A DNA stretch of 64,000 nucleotides from Arcuatula senhousia. Its lineage: Eukaryota > Mollusca > Bivalvia > Mytilida > Mytilidae. The notes under the pieces were generated by a model. That model made no database searches and was not told the origin of the DNA. It saw only the letters and a program-made list of their open reading frames with translations. A program made the position numbers and the translations under genes. Below are positions 1 to 10,373 of this stretch, piece after piece. The number at the start of each line of letters is the position of its first letter. Within the stretch, counting starts at the first letter, position 1. The DNA lies in assembly GCA_963971305.1 (NCBI GenBank), contig OZ020306.1, forward strand, positions 40,383,512-40,447,511. Direction: 5' to 3'.

Positions 1-32
1 AATAATAAGAAGAAGAAACCGAGCAAAAACAA

Positions 33-122
33 TATGTCCCCGACACTTCGTGTTCGGGGACATAATAATAATAAGAAACGGTACACAAACAGTAAGTCCC
101 CAAACGTTGTTTGGGGGACTTA
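33..122. repeat. Two tandem 60-bp units, each ending in a long hairpin
   Basis: Two 60-bp units follow each other: an AATAATAAG/AAGAAAC-rich leader, then a GTCCCC hairpin. The first hairpin (35-62) has a CAC-TTC-GTG tip; the second (94-121) has an AAAC-GTT-GTTT tip. The inner stem sequences differ between units but both stay self-complementary. No protein is evident. Confidence 0.7.
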
Positions 123-1307
123 AATATCTCCCTTAGATTCTTTTATAAATAAAATGTCCCACATGCATAAACCTATGAATAATTATACTTAGTTTTTATT
201 TTTTTCTCATTAGTACTAAACTTTTGAGACATTCATGTAAGCCATTTTCAGTGAAGAATGCCAGTAGCCCGATTTCGGCTTTATAAAGGATATTGACATG
301 ACTTGATAGGTAGGAGGAAACAAGGACACAAGGCTCATCGGGGATGAGATTTTTTACTGCCAGTGAAAAAAGGAAGGATAGGTAGGATCGAGCAATTCAT
401 TAAGTAGTCTTTTGCAAGGGAATGCTACAGGTCCTACTCTTATCGATCTGTATCGGGGTTCTTTAACGAGCAAGGAACGTGACATTTTGCCCAACACGTT
501 GCACTACTATGGTTCGTGGTCAAGGATTATTCATTATATAGCCTTAAAACCCCGGCTTGCACAATGACGTGGATATCCAATACAACTACCCGAGGCACAC
601 ATCCTAGTTGCTTTTTGGACAAAACGACCAGATCCGACCTCAGAGCGCTATTTAGTAGATTTTTTTTACCGACAATCTTAGCACTGATGCATGTCTATTT
701 GATACACGGAATCAAGAGCGGTTATGTTAAAGCACAAGAAGTCATGTAGTTGAGCTCATTCTTCAAGAAAAGTTACGATTTGAATTAGCGTTAACATTCT
801 CATTCATTGCCACATGCTTTAATTTCGTTATCGTTTGTTTAATTTGATTTATATTCTTTGTCCTTGCAACTTTTGACATTCGATTGCTCAGTGGGTACAT
901 TGTTGCCTCTTGTAGTGAGGTTTGTTTGCTATCTAAACGTCTGATAGCTTCTTACCTCAAGATTATTTTTTTTAACCAAACTCCGTAAAAGTGATCATAA
1001 TCTTGATATTGAAATGGTGAGATATTGAACAATTATGTATACAGCATGCAATATTTCAGATAAAGGCATGTCACTTTATTTTACATGTTCTATAATTGAA
1101 AGAACGAGGAAAAACTTATTCATTAGATGACCCTAGCTTTATTAATGATTTAGAATTTGAACAGCAATTAAAACTGCTAGAAGAGGTCTCTTAACATTAT
1201 TTATTTAATTTACTTCAATATATCGTATACAGTTCTATATATAAGTCTTCGTCACAAACATTTTGTATATGTCGTTTAGCTTTCATAATAAAATCAAATG
1301 TGGCCGT
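123..1307. other. No recognisable gene
   Basis: AT-rich DNA. The short ORF at 516-749 has no recognisable domain, and I saw no splice-supported exon or element boundary. Confidence 0.5.
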
Positions 1308-1440
1308 AATCAGATATCCGAGATAAGTGCAAATTTCAAAATACTGTGCGATTGAATCGGATATCCGAGATAAGCGCGGTTTCCGATTTAGTCGAAAGTA
1401 CTCTGCGATTAAATCGGATATCCGATATAAGCACAGTTCC
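1308..1440. repeat. Short tandem repeat built on a TCGGATATCCGA palindrome
   Basis: Three diverged copies start near 1308, 1355 and 1412, spaced 47 and 57 bp. Each contains a (C)GGATATCCG palindrome followed by AGATAAG-type sequence. Confidence 0.6.
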
Positions 1441-1671
1441 GAGATAGTAGTATAACAGACGTCATACTGAAATCTTTACATCTATTCTGTTAACTTACAT
1501 GTATTTCGTTGTTGTCTATTCGGACATCCAACTGACTATTGTTATTCATTTGTTTATATACGTTTCGACCATAAAATCAAAGGGTTTATTTGTTTATCCT
1601 GTTTTCGTTAACGCTGAAAATCTGAAGGCAGATCAGTAAAGTACCATTACAGTGCACGATTTTTATCAAAG

Positions 1672-1755
1672 AAAAGGACAATGGGAGTCGTTGTAGACAA
1701 CAGCTTGAACTTATCAAACTGTTGTCTACCACCGTTTCCCCTTGTCCTGTTTCTG
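1672..1755. repeat. Imperfect foldback inverted repeat
   Basis: The arms share TAGACAACAG / CTGTTGTCTA around a 15-nt loop. Outer arms AGGACAA..GGGA / TCCCC-TTGTCCT extend the pairing. It resembles a decayed small foldback element. Confidence 0.6.
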
Positions 1756-1989
1756 GTTAAAATATAACACTTTAAATTGTTTTTAACTGTCTACAATTAT
1801 GATGTTAACTATAGCCGGTACAACCCTGTGTGAAAGGATGTTTAATTGTCAAAAATAAAGCCGTTCCGTGACTATATACCGGTTCCCAAACATGTTGGGT
1901 ATTTTACAAAGTTTAGTTGTCTCTCATGATCATTCAAATTGGTTTGTGTAATCTTTAATGAAAAAAAATCAAATCTATTTTATTTTGAT

Positions 1990-2240
1990 TATTATTGAAA
2001 TTACCGATTGCCAAATTAAAATAATTGATAACACGTTTCTTTCCTTATACTGTCAATGTGCTGGAGTTGGCTTCCATGTTCGAGCTTTTTGGGATCGAGT
2101 GATATTCCTTCATTAATTTTGCTTTTTTACCCTCCAATGTTTTGATTCAAATGATGTTTGTGAGATGTTACTCCTTGAAATATGCATAATCTGCATAATC
2201 AATTTAACCAGTTTTTATACCCGCTTTTGTTATTTGGTAA
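1990..2240 (+). mobile_element. Decayed retrozyme fragment, ribozyme core broken
   Basis: This stretch matches the unit at 31740-31990: a CCGATT..AAATT segment, ACGTTTCTTTCCTTATACTG, a CCTCCAATGTTTTGATTCAAATG segment, then TTACTCCTTGAAATAT. Where intact copies have the ribozyme core CTGATGA, this copy reads TTTGTGA, and stem I is no longer complementary. It is therefore an inactive relic of the family described at 11758 and 31483. Confidence 0.65.
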
Positions 2241-3558
2241 TTTATGCTACATGTATGCACTTAAGTGTTACATGTATACATACATACGATTTCGTTTTGC
2301 CCCTTGAACCTTTGTATTTACATTTAGATTCATCAATTGATTATAATATCGCTAAAATTAACAAATTGTACATATACATGTAGTATGTTGTCTAAGAAAG
2401 CTATAAGAAAATCTTTAACTCTTATTTGAAAATTAACTTCCCAATCTTTGGCAAATTAATATTTTAAATTAAAAAAGTAGGAAATGCTAAAAATTAATCT
2501 GATATCTGCAAAATCGCTCTGTTTTAATAAGTATTTTTAAAACTTATACAAGGTTTATTTCTATTTTGGTTTGATATAGTAAGAATATTTTTATGTCAAT
2601 TCAATTAGCTTTTGTTTCTTTATATTTATCTAATCAAAAATGAAAAAAAAAATTATTGAAATATGATACTTCACATAAAGTGATCTAGTGATACACGTAA
2701 GGAACATGCACGCTACAAGCAGCAAAGCAAACAGTAAATTTGACGAATTCAATTGAATTATGCTTGTTTAGTAGTGCCCCTCTATGTGCCCCGTATATTT
2801 ATGTGACATAACATCATAAAGATTTTTTTTAATTGTTACGTTACAAAATAAGAAATATCCAATTGGCCAATATACTGGTCGGCTGGCAATTATTGACGCC
2901 TGTTCAAGGCCAAAATATTGTCCCCGTGGCACAGAACTCTTTAATAAATTCATTCTATTAAAAAAGCATAAATAGTGAGAATCAAGATATGAATTTAACT
3001 TCAAAATATTGATTTTCACAAAGTCAAAGTCAAATCTTTGCCAAAACTTTGTTAGAACAAAAGGGTAATGCCAACTTGGGTCTAACCAGAGAACATCCTA
3101 AGAAATATTGATCCATATAGTTAAAATCATATTCAAAGGAGTAAGAAGTTTAAATTTAGCATATTCCCTTTAAGCTCTTTTAAATAAAAATAATGTTGCG
3201 ACAAAATGCAATATAATATACCAATTTATTATTACATATACAAGTGTGGACTCTAATGCATGTTGCCTAGCAAGCCGCTATGGACACAAAAAGCAAAGGT
3301 CTGCTTTAGTAACATAAATAAAAAAGACTTTATTATTTCTAGGGGCTGCTAAGGTTTATTGTTGAATTCTATATGTAGCCTTTGCTGTAAACATACTATA
3401 AAATCGATCCAAACTTAAGCCATGTCGATGAATCTAAGTCATGTAAGTGTTTATCCTAAACATTATTTGTTTTTAGATCCAGTATAAGCATTGTACTATC
3501 TCCTATTTAGTTTAAAATAACTGCATCAAAGTTTGGTTATGTTAGTGGAGGAAATAGG
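2241..3558. other. No recognisable gene
   Basis: AT-rich, with scattered short ORFs (for example 2768-3019 on the minus strand) that show no domain, codon signal or splice context. Confidence 0.5.
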
Positions 3559-3650
3559 AAACTATTGCAGATAGAGAAAAGCTGTTGCTTGCTTAAACCT
3601 TCAGCTCATCGAGCTGTACAAAAGTCTCCATTGGATCAAAGATGTCACAG
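3559..3650 (+). repeat. Single copy of the 20.4-20.9 kb tandem unit
   Basis: ATTGCAGATAGAGAAAAGC followed by TGTTGCTTGCTTAAA and a TTCAGCTCAT segment matches the repeat unit at 20400-20960, here as one diverged copy. Confidence 0.65.
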
Positions 3651-3952
3651 TCTGTTGTTCATATATACTTTTAAATCAGCTTAATGTTAAAGTTTTAAAA
3701 GGTGTCAATCTTCAAATTATTCTGAGAACAAAAGCTACCAACGGGATTCTGGGAATACCGAAGAAGAAAATCAAACATATATTTTGCGCCTAGAAATTTT
3801 TATAATTTTCGTTTTATAATATTATTATTTTCAACATTTAGTTGCATTCCAAGATGCGGAGATGTAAAAAAATGTACATTGTTATTTTGACTTTTTTCTA
3901 AGTGTGACTAAAAAGGAAACTGGACTCATCCTCTTTTGTATTTTTAGTCTTG

Positions 3953-4090
3953 GGCCAATGCAAGACGGCAAGCAGCGACTTATGGTCATGCTGAAGACTG
4001 TTGGCTGTTTTCCATTGTGATTTTTAAAATTCACGTTTCTTTATGTTGGTTGTGTGGCGTACAATTATTCCACATCTAATTATCGTCTAC
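3953..4090 (+). repeat. Dispersed repeat, SINE-sized, family of five in window
   Basis: This copy shares GGGCCAAT, a CAGCGACT..GGTCA segment, GGCTGTTTTCCATTGT and TTCCACATCT with copies near 31255-31335, 33065-33210, 45826-45960 and, inverted, 38270-38345. I could not see convincing pol III A/B boxes, so calling it a SINE would be a guess. Confidence 0.55.
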
Positions 4091-4255
4091 TTTAATGGTT
4101 ATCATTTGTCAGATCAGCCTATGATTTTGAAGTATATACTATTATATGAAATAAGTTTAAACCCAATTGTAGATCTCTTTATGAAAATTTGCAATGTACA
4201 TGTATGCCTTTAAATTTTTTACGTCTAATAGCAATAAATTATATTATAACTCAAA

Positions 4256-4411
4256 CAGGGCCAGATCCAAAAAATTTTGAAAGGGGTTGGTCCACATAAA
4301 TTCCGCTGTGGACGAAGGACGAAAAGGGGGTGGTTCTAGACGTTACTTGCGAATTTTTTGTCGGAAAGGAGGAAAATTCCAATCTCGGACCCCCCCCCGG
4401 ATCCGCCACTG
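4256..4411. mobile_element. 156-bp MITE with CAGTGGCGGATCC-type termini
   Basis: The right end is GGATCCGCCACTG and the left end is the related CAGGGCCAGATCCA. The element is flanked by CTCAAA on both sides (4250-4255 and 4412-4417), a probable 6-bp target duplication. This terminus type is widespread in animal genomes. A relative lies at 50039-50219. Confidence 0.7.
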
Positions 4412-4511
4412 CTCAAATATTTTTGATTGTCACCTATTCAAAGAATGTCCCTCCCTTTATGATATAGACTAAAGCAAACTTATACACGAACGTTGCAATC
4501 CATGTTCCGCA

Positions 4512-4586
4512 CACAGGGGCTTGGATTCTGGTCATTTATATTGACTTTTAAGTCGCCCCCCCTACTCTATAATCCAAGCCCCTGTG
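4512..4586. repeat. Perfect 16-bp inverted repeat
   Basis: CACAGGGGCTTGGATT (4512-4527) and its exact reverse complement (4571-4586) enclose 43 bp. It could be a very small foldback element. Confidence 0.75.
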
Positions 4587-6546
4587 GTTCTGCACAGTTA
4601 AAATTATTTTCTGACATGTTTGTAGTTTTGGCGACATTGGTCTCTGTGTGGTGAATCGACAAAATTATCAAGCATTGATAACATTTTTGAACAACCAACA
4701 ACTTGTGACAAATAAGTTTATTTTTCAGGATCCCGCAATAGCTTTGTGAGAAATAGATAAAATTATTTATCCTTATTAAAATGACCTAGATCAAGACAGA
4801 CGAATGACCCAATGTGGCTATTTTGTCATTTTCTAAAAATCAATAAAATGCTTGAATTGTGTGTGTCTGATTGACCTATTTTGCATAAGCATTATTTCTG
4901 TCTGTGATAATAAACTTTATTCAATGAATTAACATTTTGCAGTCAAAAATTTATAAGAAAGTACGCTTAAACATGTGCACAACTTGATAAAGTGACTACG
5001 CCATGTACGCTACATGATCTAGTTGAATCGCATTGTTGCTTTAAAACACCGCCTCATGAAAGCATGAAAAACGAAGATGCTGTGTACAACTTTTTTGCAA
5101 GATTTAACTTATTTTTGGTGTCCGAATAGTATTTTTGTCCTTTAAACTTTATTCAATTAAGTAAATTTTCGCAATCCAAAATCAAATATCCATTATGCTA
5201 AAGCTACGCAAGATATGCTACACTGACTAAAATATAATCCGAAGCGGAACACATAATCTACTGGTCGCGGCCATATTGTCTTGATGGAAATCCGAAGATT
5301 GAGAATCCGAATATAGCCCCCGAGTGAAAAGTGAAAGTATGTACATTGCAAAGAGCTTTTGTAAATATAGAAACGACGGAAACAAAAGACCTAATTTCAG
5401 TATCGCTGCATTTTTCTTTATATAGGTAGTAATTTTCGTTTATAAAATAACACGATTCCATTGCATTCTGCGCATTTATTAACCGACTATCAATCAGATC
5501 TGCCAAATGAGAGTTAAATACTTACATCTTACATCATAAATAGCATTGGCCGATCGGAGGACAGTTCCATCGCTGCTTGCACAGCAGTACAAGATTTTAG
5601 TATTATATTGCTGAATATCTTAGATAACTTGTTACGGTTTCGTCTTGTGTAGTGTTGACGTTTCTGTTTGAAGTGAACCATATAAATACCACTTATCCCC
5701 AGATATAGTTGTACGGACTCAAGTGTATATATGCTAATGAAAAATTTCAAACTTCAAAGTTTTCTTAACATATATGTAACGTGTTCTATAGATCAATGCA
5801 AAGTGTTATAGATCCGTGGTGAAACAAGACTAGGTTTGTAAACATAGGCATTTTTACTGTCGGCACTAGGATACAACGAACACCAAGTTGGCAGTGTCAC
5901 AGATGATACATGTATGTCACAGGTTAATCTACTTAACTCTTGAAGCAGGATAAACACATTTAAATTTAGAAATGATCAAAGGTTATATCTGGCCCCTTCA
6001 TTAATTGTGCAAAATACCGACTGGTTAAGACAAGCATGACTGACCAATAGAGGAGAACAGGTTTTGCCGCGCCTTACACAATATTTTTAAAGGTAGGCCT
6101 CCTTCCTCCCCTCGCTGTGAATTCGCCATTTAAAAGTTTTGACTGATGTCCATCAATCAGGCAGTGACTATCTCATATTAAAGCGATGACGACCTACATG
6201 ACTGGTAAACATTTTATATAAATCACAAAACAATTTTTTTTAATTGTATTGAACATATATAAAAATTCATTTAAGATTGAAGGAAACAAGGTACATGTAA
6301 TTTAAAAAAAAACGTTTTAGCGGAATAAATTTTGTTTCTGCAGGATTTTAAACCCGTTAAAAATTTAATTTGGTATGTAACGCTCAATTTGATTGGTTGG
6401 ACCAACCCATGTTATTTTGTATAATAAGGTTTGGTCTTCTGACGTCACTAACACCTTCATCCGCCACGACATTTTCGAAATAGTCCTTATGATTTTTTGT
6501 TGTTGAATACTCGATAGTTAATATAAATCTTACGAAATTAAATTAT
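4587..6546. other. No recognisable gene
   Basis: The minus-strand ORFs at 5258-5506 and 5529-5750 overlap no recognised domain. I see no repeat structure beyond low-complexity AT runs. Confidence 0.45.
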
Positions 6547-6683
6547 AAGGAATGACTTTAATAGTTGGTCTTTTATAGGGATATAAATTGGGTAGGGTCG
6601 TTTTACGCTCTACATAAAGCGTAAAACGACCATACCCATTTTATACCCGTATAAAATGACCAACTATTAAAGTCATTCCTTAA
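6547..6683. mobile_element. Foldback element: 137-bp near-perfect palindrome
   Basis: Arms of about 63 nt, beginning AAGGAATGACTTTAATAGTT and ending near TTTTACGCT, are followed by an 8-nt spacer and their near-exact reverse complement. Only a few mismatches are present. The outer flanks are AT-rich and a target duplication is not clear. Confidence 0.85.
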
Positions 6684-7080
6684 TTAAACAGCTTTATATA
6701 ATAATCATGAGAGAGCATAAGAATATACAAAAGACTTTAATTTGTGACGAATGATATTACCCATTATTTGACATCAGCAGTTGACTTTGTATAAGTATAA
6801 GCTTTTTTCTGATGCTTTTCCTTTAGAACTTTTAAGTAACTATAGGCCAATATAATGAGACTGCTAATCGAATAAATGAAGGTTTTGTTAAGAAACTCAA
6901 AATAAAAGACACTTATGTAATGTCATAAATTTGTTTAAATCATGCTAGAACATTTAAATATTTTGATTGTTTATTTTAACTTTTCTACGACACTTCGTGG
7001 TAGTTTGTCAATACTGTCACCATGACGGTAATGGTATAAATGAAACAAAATTAAATTCATTACAATTTATCCAAACCTAC

Positions 7081-7374
7081 TTTTCATCAAAAGAATGTGG
7101 GTCTCCACTAAAACCTGTGTTCCATTATTCCCAGTACATGTATAGACAGCAGCATCAGATGTCTGTATGGTATTTATCTGTAGATTATACTCCCCAGCAG
7201 ACTGATCTCCAGTGATACTAAGTCTGCTACTCTGGATAAGGTTGGGGTTTATCTCTGTACCATCAGATATAGTAGCATCATCTGGTCCTCCAGACCACCG
7301 TATCTTTGAAAGTGGTAACCCACATAACAGTGTTCCTGTTGATCCTTCGTAGAAATAAAAATCTCTAGCAGAAA
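7081..7374 (-). CDS. Exon encoding one immunoglobulin-like (V/I-set) domain
   Basis: The minus-strand reading frame is open between a polypyrimidine-AG acceptor (AG at 7375-7376) and a GTAGGT donor just below 7081. It encodes about 98 residues with Ig hallmarks in order: a B-strand cysteine in TLLCGLP, the core tryptophan in IRWSGG, then RLSITGD, LQINTIQ and the F-strand motif SDAAVYTC. The exon is 294 nt and phase 1-1, the symmetric class typical of shuffled extracellular Ig domains. No signal peptide, membrane segment or second exon was found nearby, so the rest of the gene must lie outside the window or is lost. It is probably part of a secreted or surface Ig-superfamily protein, or a relic of one. 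The Ngaro element begins 240 bp away. Confidence 0.75.
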
Positions 7375-7610
7375 CTGAAAAAGTAATAAAATAGTTTTAT
7401 TTTAAAATATATTTCTTCTTGACGCGGATTCAATTGATAATAAACTGACCATCTGGTGTGTGTGTTACGTTCGTCCAAAATGGCGTTTAACCCAACCACT
7501 GAACCGCTACAATGGCCTATTTTAGTAGCTTTTTTTCAATATATATTTAGTTTTTAAATATTATTCGTGTACATTGGTGATTAATGTGAAATAAAATCAC
7601 AGGTTGCAGT

Positions 7611-7791
7611 AAAGACAATTTATTTCATAAATTATTTTGTGGAATTTGTACTGGTTCATGAATATTCATATAGCATGAGAAAAGTTAAACCAATCAAAAT
7701 TGAGGAGGTGAGGCTTATGTTTAATAAACGCAGAGTGCGCTCTGATTACGTATTGAAAATTTGTTCTGTAAATTTTATACGAATTGCAAAT
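7611..7791 (+). repeat. Split direct repeat A1 of the Ngaro-like element
   Basis: This 181-bp block starts AAAGACAATTTATTTCATAA, ends GAATTGCAAAT, and recurs almost unchanged at 13981-14161. Confidence 0.88.
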
Positions 7792-7963
7792 CATTGCAAA
7801 TTGATTATTATAATTGTTAAAACATTATAAAAATGTCTTGTGATCATTACAACTTTCGAGACCATAGTTTAACAATTTAATGTGATAGTATATAGCTTTA
7901 TATATTTGTGAGAATAACCAACTTTAGAGGTAAGATAAGTTATAATATCTTTAATTATCGATA

Positions 7964-8509
7964 ATGAAGGTGTTAATCATCGGTAGTTCTCATATTCGGC
8001 GCATTGGTTGCATTTGTGGAAATTTTGGTTTACCACAACATGATGTACGTTTTAAAGGTATAAGTGGTGGCTGTGTAAATGATTTGTTTAATATGTTGCA
8101 GGATATTAACGAATTTGATCCTGAAGTCAATTTTATTCAGATAGGTGGTAATGACTTAACACATTATGAAAAATCAGCTGTAAAGGTTGCAAGGGAAATA
8201 TCGCAACTTATTTTGCATTTGAAATCACGGATTGTAGCCGTGGGACTAAATTTCAGAAGAAACAAACTTAGAAAATCTAAAGTGTCTGTTGAAGCATATA
8301 ATTTTAAGGTATCATGCCTTAATGCAATTTTAGAGAAAAAGGCTGGTCTTGAGAATACCTTTTTGATATGGAAGCACAAAGGTTTACAGCATTCAAAAAC
8401 TAATATTTTTGATAATGATGGAGTTCACCTTAATAGAATAGGGTCTTTTAGATTTTATCGTAGTTTAAGAGGGTTTGTTATAAGTTGTGCAAATGGTACA
8501 GTACGATAG
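7964..8509 (+). CDS. SGNH/GDSL-like hydrolase ORF of the Ngaro-like element
   Basis: This 181-residue ORF begins at an ATG 170 bp after A1. It carries the four SGNH blocks in order: GSSH with the catalytic serine near residue 8, GISGG near residue 34 (Gly block), IGGND near residue 61 (Gly-x-Asn-Asp block), and NDGVHLN near residue 154 (Asp and His block). SGNH hydrolases are esterases or acetylhydrolases, and such domains are known accessory modules of some Ngaro elements. The substrate during retrotransposition is unknown. The ORF is intact, unlike gag and RT in the same element. Here it lies upstream of gag and is separated from it by a minisatellite. It could be expressed as its own product. 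Family assignment is firm; biological role is inference. Confidence 0.82.
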   Translation: MKVLIIGSSHIRRIGCICGNFGLPQHDVRFKGISGGCVNDLFNMLQDINEFDPEVNFIQIGGNDLTHYEKSAVKVAREISQLILHLKSRIVAVGLNFRRNKLRKSKVSVEAYNFKVSCLNAILEKKAGLENTFLIWKHKGLQHSKTNIFDNDGVHLNRIGSFRFYRSLRGFVISCANGTVR

Positions 8510-8619
8510 ACATTGACTATTTTTATTTTGAGTTATTGGATATGGCAAATGAGGCTTTAAGTCATTTAATATACCAGTATTGGCAAATTGAGTCGATTGC
8601 ATGATATGTTTTTAGTAAC

Positions 8620-8998
8620 ATTCTATACACATGGAGTCGTTTTTTCAATACATGTGTTTTGTTGCTTAATCGTATTATGCACATGGGGACGTTTTTCTAT
8701 ATATTACCATGTGTTTATTAATATTATACACATGGGGCCGTTTTCTCATTACCATGTGTTTTGTCGCTTTATCATATTATGCACATGGGGACGTTTTTAT
8801 TTGTATATATTACCATGTGTTTATAAAATACTTATACACAGGGAGTCGTTTTCTCATTACCATGTGTTTCAGTTGTTTGTAATATTTTATCACTTGGAGT
8901 CGCTAATTCAATCTATTTGCCACCTTTTTTTTTTGTTGCTTTATCATATTAAACACATGGGGACGTTTTTTGTTTCAATTACCATGTGTTTATTGTCA
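8620..8998 (+). repeat. Minisatellite inside the Ngaro element, units able to fold
   Basis: About six diverged units of 55-70 bp. Each has ACACATGGGGACGTTTT, a variable AT spacer, then TTACCATGTGTTT. The ends CACATGG and CCATGTG are complementary, so every unit can form a hairpin. It separates the hydrolase ORF from gag; an open reading frame at 8588-9013 is a by-product of the repeat. Confidence 0.75.
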
Positions 8999-9128
8999 CT
9001 ACATTTATGTTAGTGGCCAAAATAAACATTGCATGTTTAAATTGTCATAGATATATATTAAGGTATATAGTTATACCTTTATACTTCAAATTTTCAAAAG
9101 AACTCTGCCGATTAGTTTATCTTGCAGA

Positions 9129-10373
9129 ATGCCTGGCTCCCGAGTAACTCGGGAGCGAAGAACGAAGAGGACAACTCCAACTGCCCCGTCGGACGAAGGC
9201 CGAAAAAGAACAAGTGCAAACAAAAACAATAATGAAAAGGAAGCGGAAGGAGACATTGTCGGAACATTAAAACTTTTGACTGAAAGTTTCACCAGTTTAC
9301 AAAAAACAATCGTGGAACATTTCAATACACAACCACAAACGTCCCTCAGTGGAAACAACGATAATCGAGTTTCAACATCAACTTCCACGGAGGCTTACGC
9401 AAACGCTGGAAACAACATAGAGTGTGTCCCCATCTATACTTCAACAGCCGATGTGCCAACCACAAGTTCAAGTACTGACAATTCTTCTATTCCATGGAGC
9501 TTTGCAAATACAAGATTGAACAATGATACATCTATTGGATCAAGGGGAGTTTCTGAACTTCAAATGCAGGACAGTCAAAGAACACTGAATAACTTTAACG
9601 GTAATTCAAGTAATTATGTTCATCAAAATGTCCCATTGTCTACCCAGGTGCCTGAAAAAATTAAATCTCAAATTTGGGCGGGGGATTATGTAGACCTCAA
9701 TTGCATACAGGCTGAGGAAAAAGAATTCAAACTGGTTTTGTTAGGTTCAGTAAAGGATGCCCAAAAGTTAGGGTTCAAGGAAGAAAGTAGTAAAAAACTA
9801 CAAAACATAGATCAGTGGTTATCGGTGTTCTTCATCTATATGTCGGTATATTTGCAAAGGTACCCAACTGAAAGTGAGGCTATGTTGCGGTATATTGAAA
9901 CTGTTAGGCGTCTTGAGAAAAAGGGGGGAAATTGGCGGTTCTATGACGAACAATTTAGGAAGCTAAAAAGAACACTGGGTCTGTAATGGGATAACAATCA
10001 TCAATCCCTGTGGTTAGATGCTCGGCTTGATCAAGCAAATGTGACATTCTCTAAGCAGCAACTGCAGCCCCAGATAGAAATTCCAAACGGCTTTTGTCAA
10101 ATACACCACTCCGAAATTTCCTGCAAATTTCCTTGTAAGTACAGTCATAGATGCTTTAAATGTACTTCGATGCATCCATCAATCACCTCTTGTCCTTCAA
10201 CTCAAGGTTCGGGTGCAAATATGGGAACATCAAATGATAAATTCCGCATGCCAAAAGCCCCAAACGAAGTACGACAAGCCAATGCGAGTCAGTACTATCA
10301 ACAATCTCTTAGCGCACCCACACAGCACAATTTTTGGAGCTTTCGCCCAAACAATAGAGGAAATAGAATATGA
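9129..10373 (+). pseudogene. Gag-like protein of the Ngaro element, one in-frame stop
   Basis: The frame opens at ATG 9129 with a basic N-terminus, a Ser/Thr/Asn-rich middle and a globular region (KLVLLGSVKDAQ to YDEQFRKLKR) typical of DIRS-order gag. A TAA at 9984-9986 interrupts it, but the same frame continues with WDNNHQSLWLDARLD, a conserved continuation in this gag family. It then reaches a Cys/His-rich end with cysteines in CQIHH, SCKFPCKYSHRCFKC and SCP, a nucleic-acid-binding motif of DIRS/Ngaro gags. The full frame is 415 codons. The stop is either an inactivating mutation or a readthrough point; mutation is likelier. The 3' end overlaps the RT frame by about 160 bp in the +1 phase. 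A perfect inverted repeat lies 7 nt after the start codon (9136-9156). Confidence 0.75.

Noticed and set aside
516..749. 77-codon ORF
   Set aside because: No domain, begins at a GTG, AT-rich surroundings, no splice or expression signal.
8588..9013. 141-codon ORF over the Ngaro minisatellite
   Set aside because: Its sequence is explained by repeat units; hydrophobic character comes from T-rich DNA.
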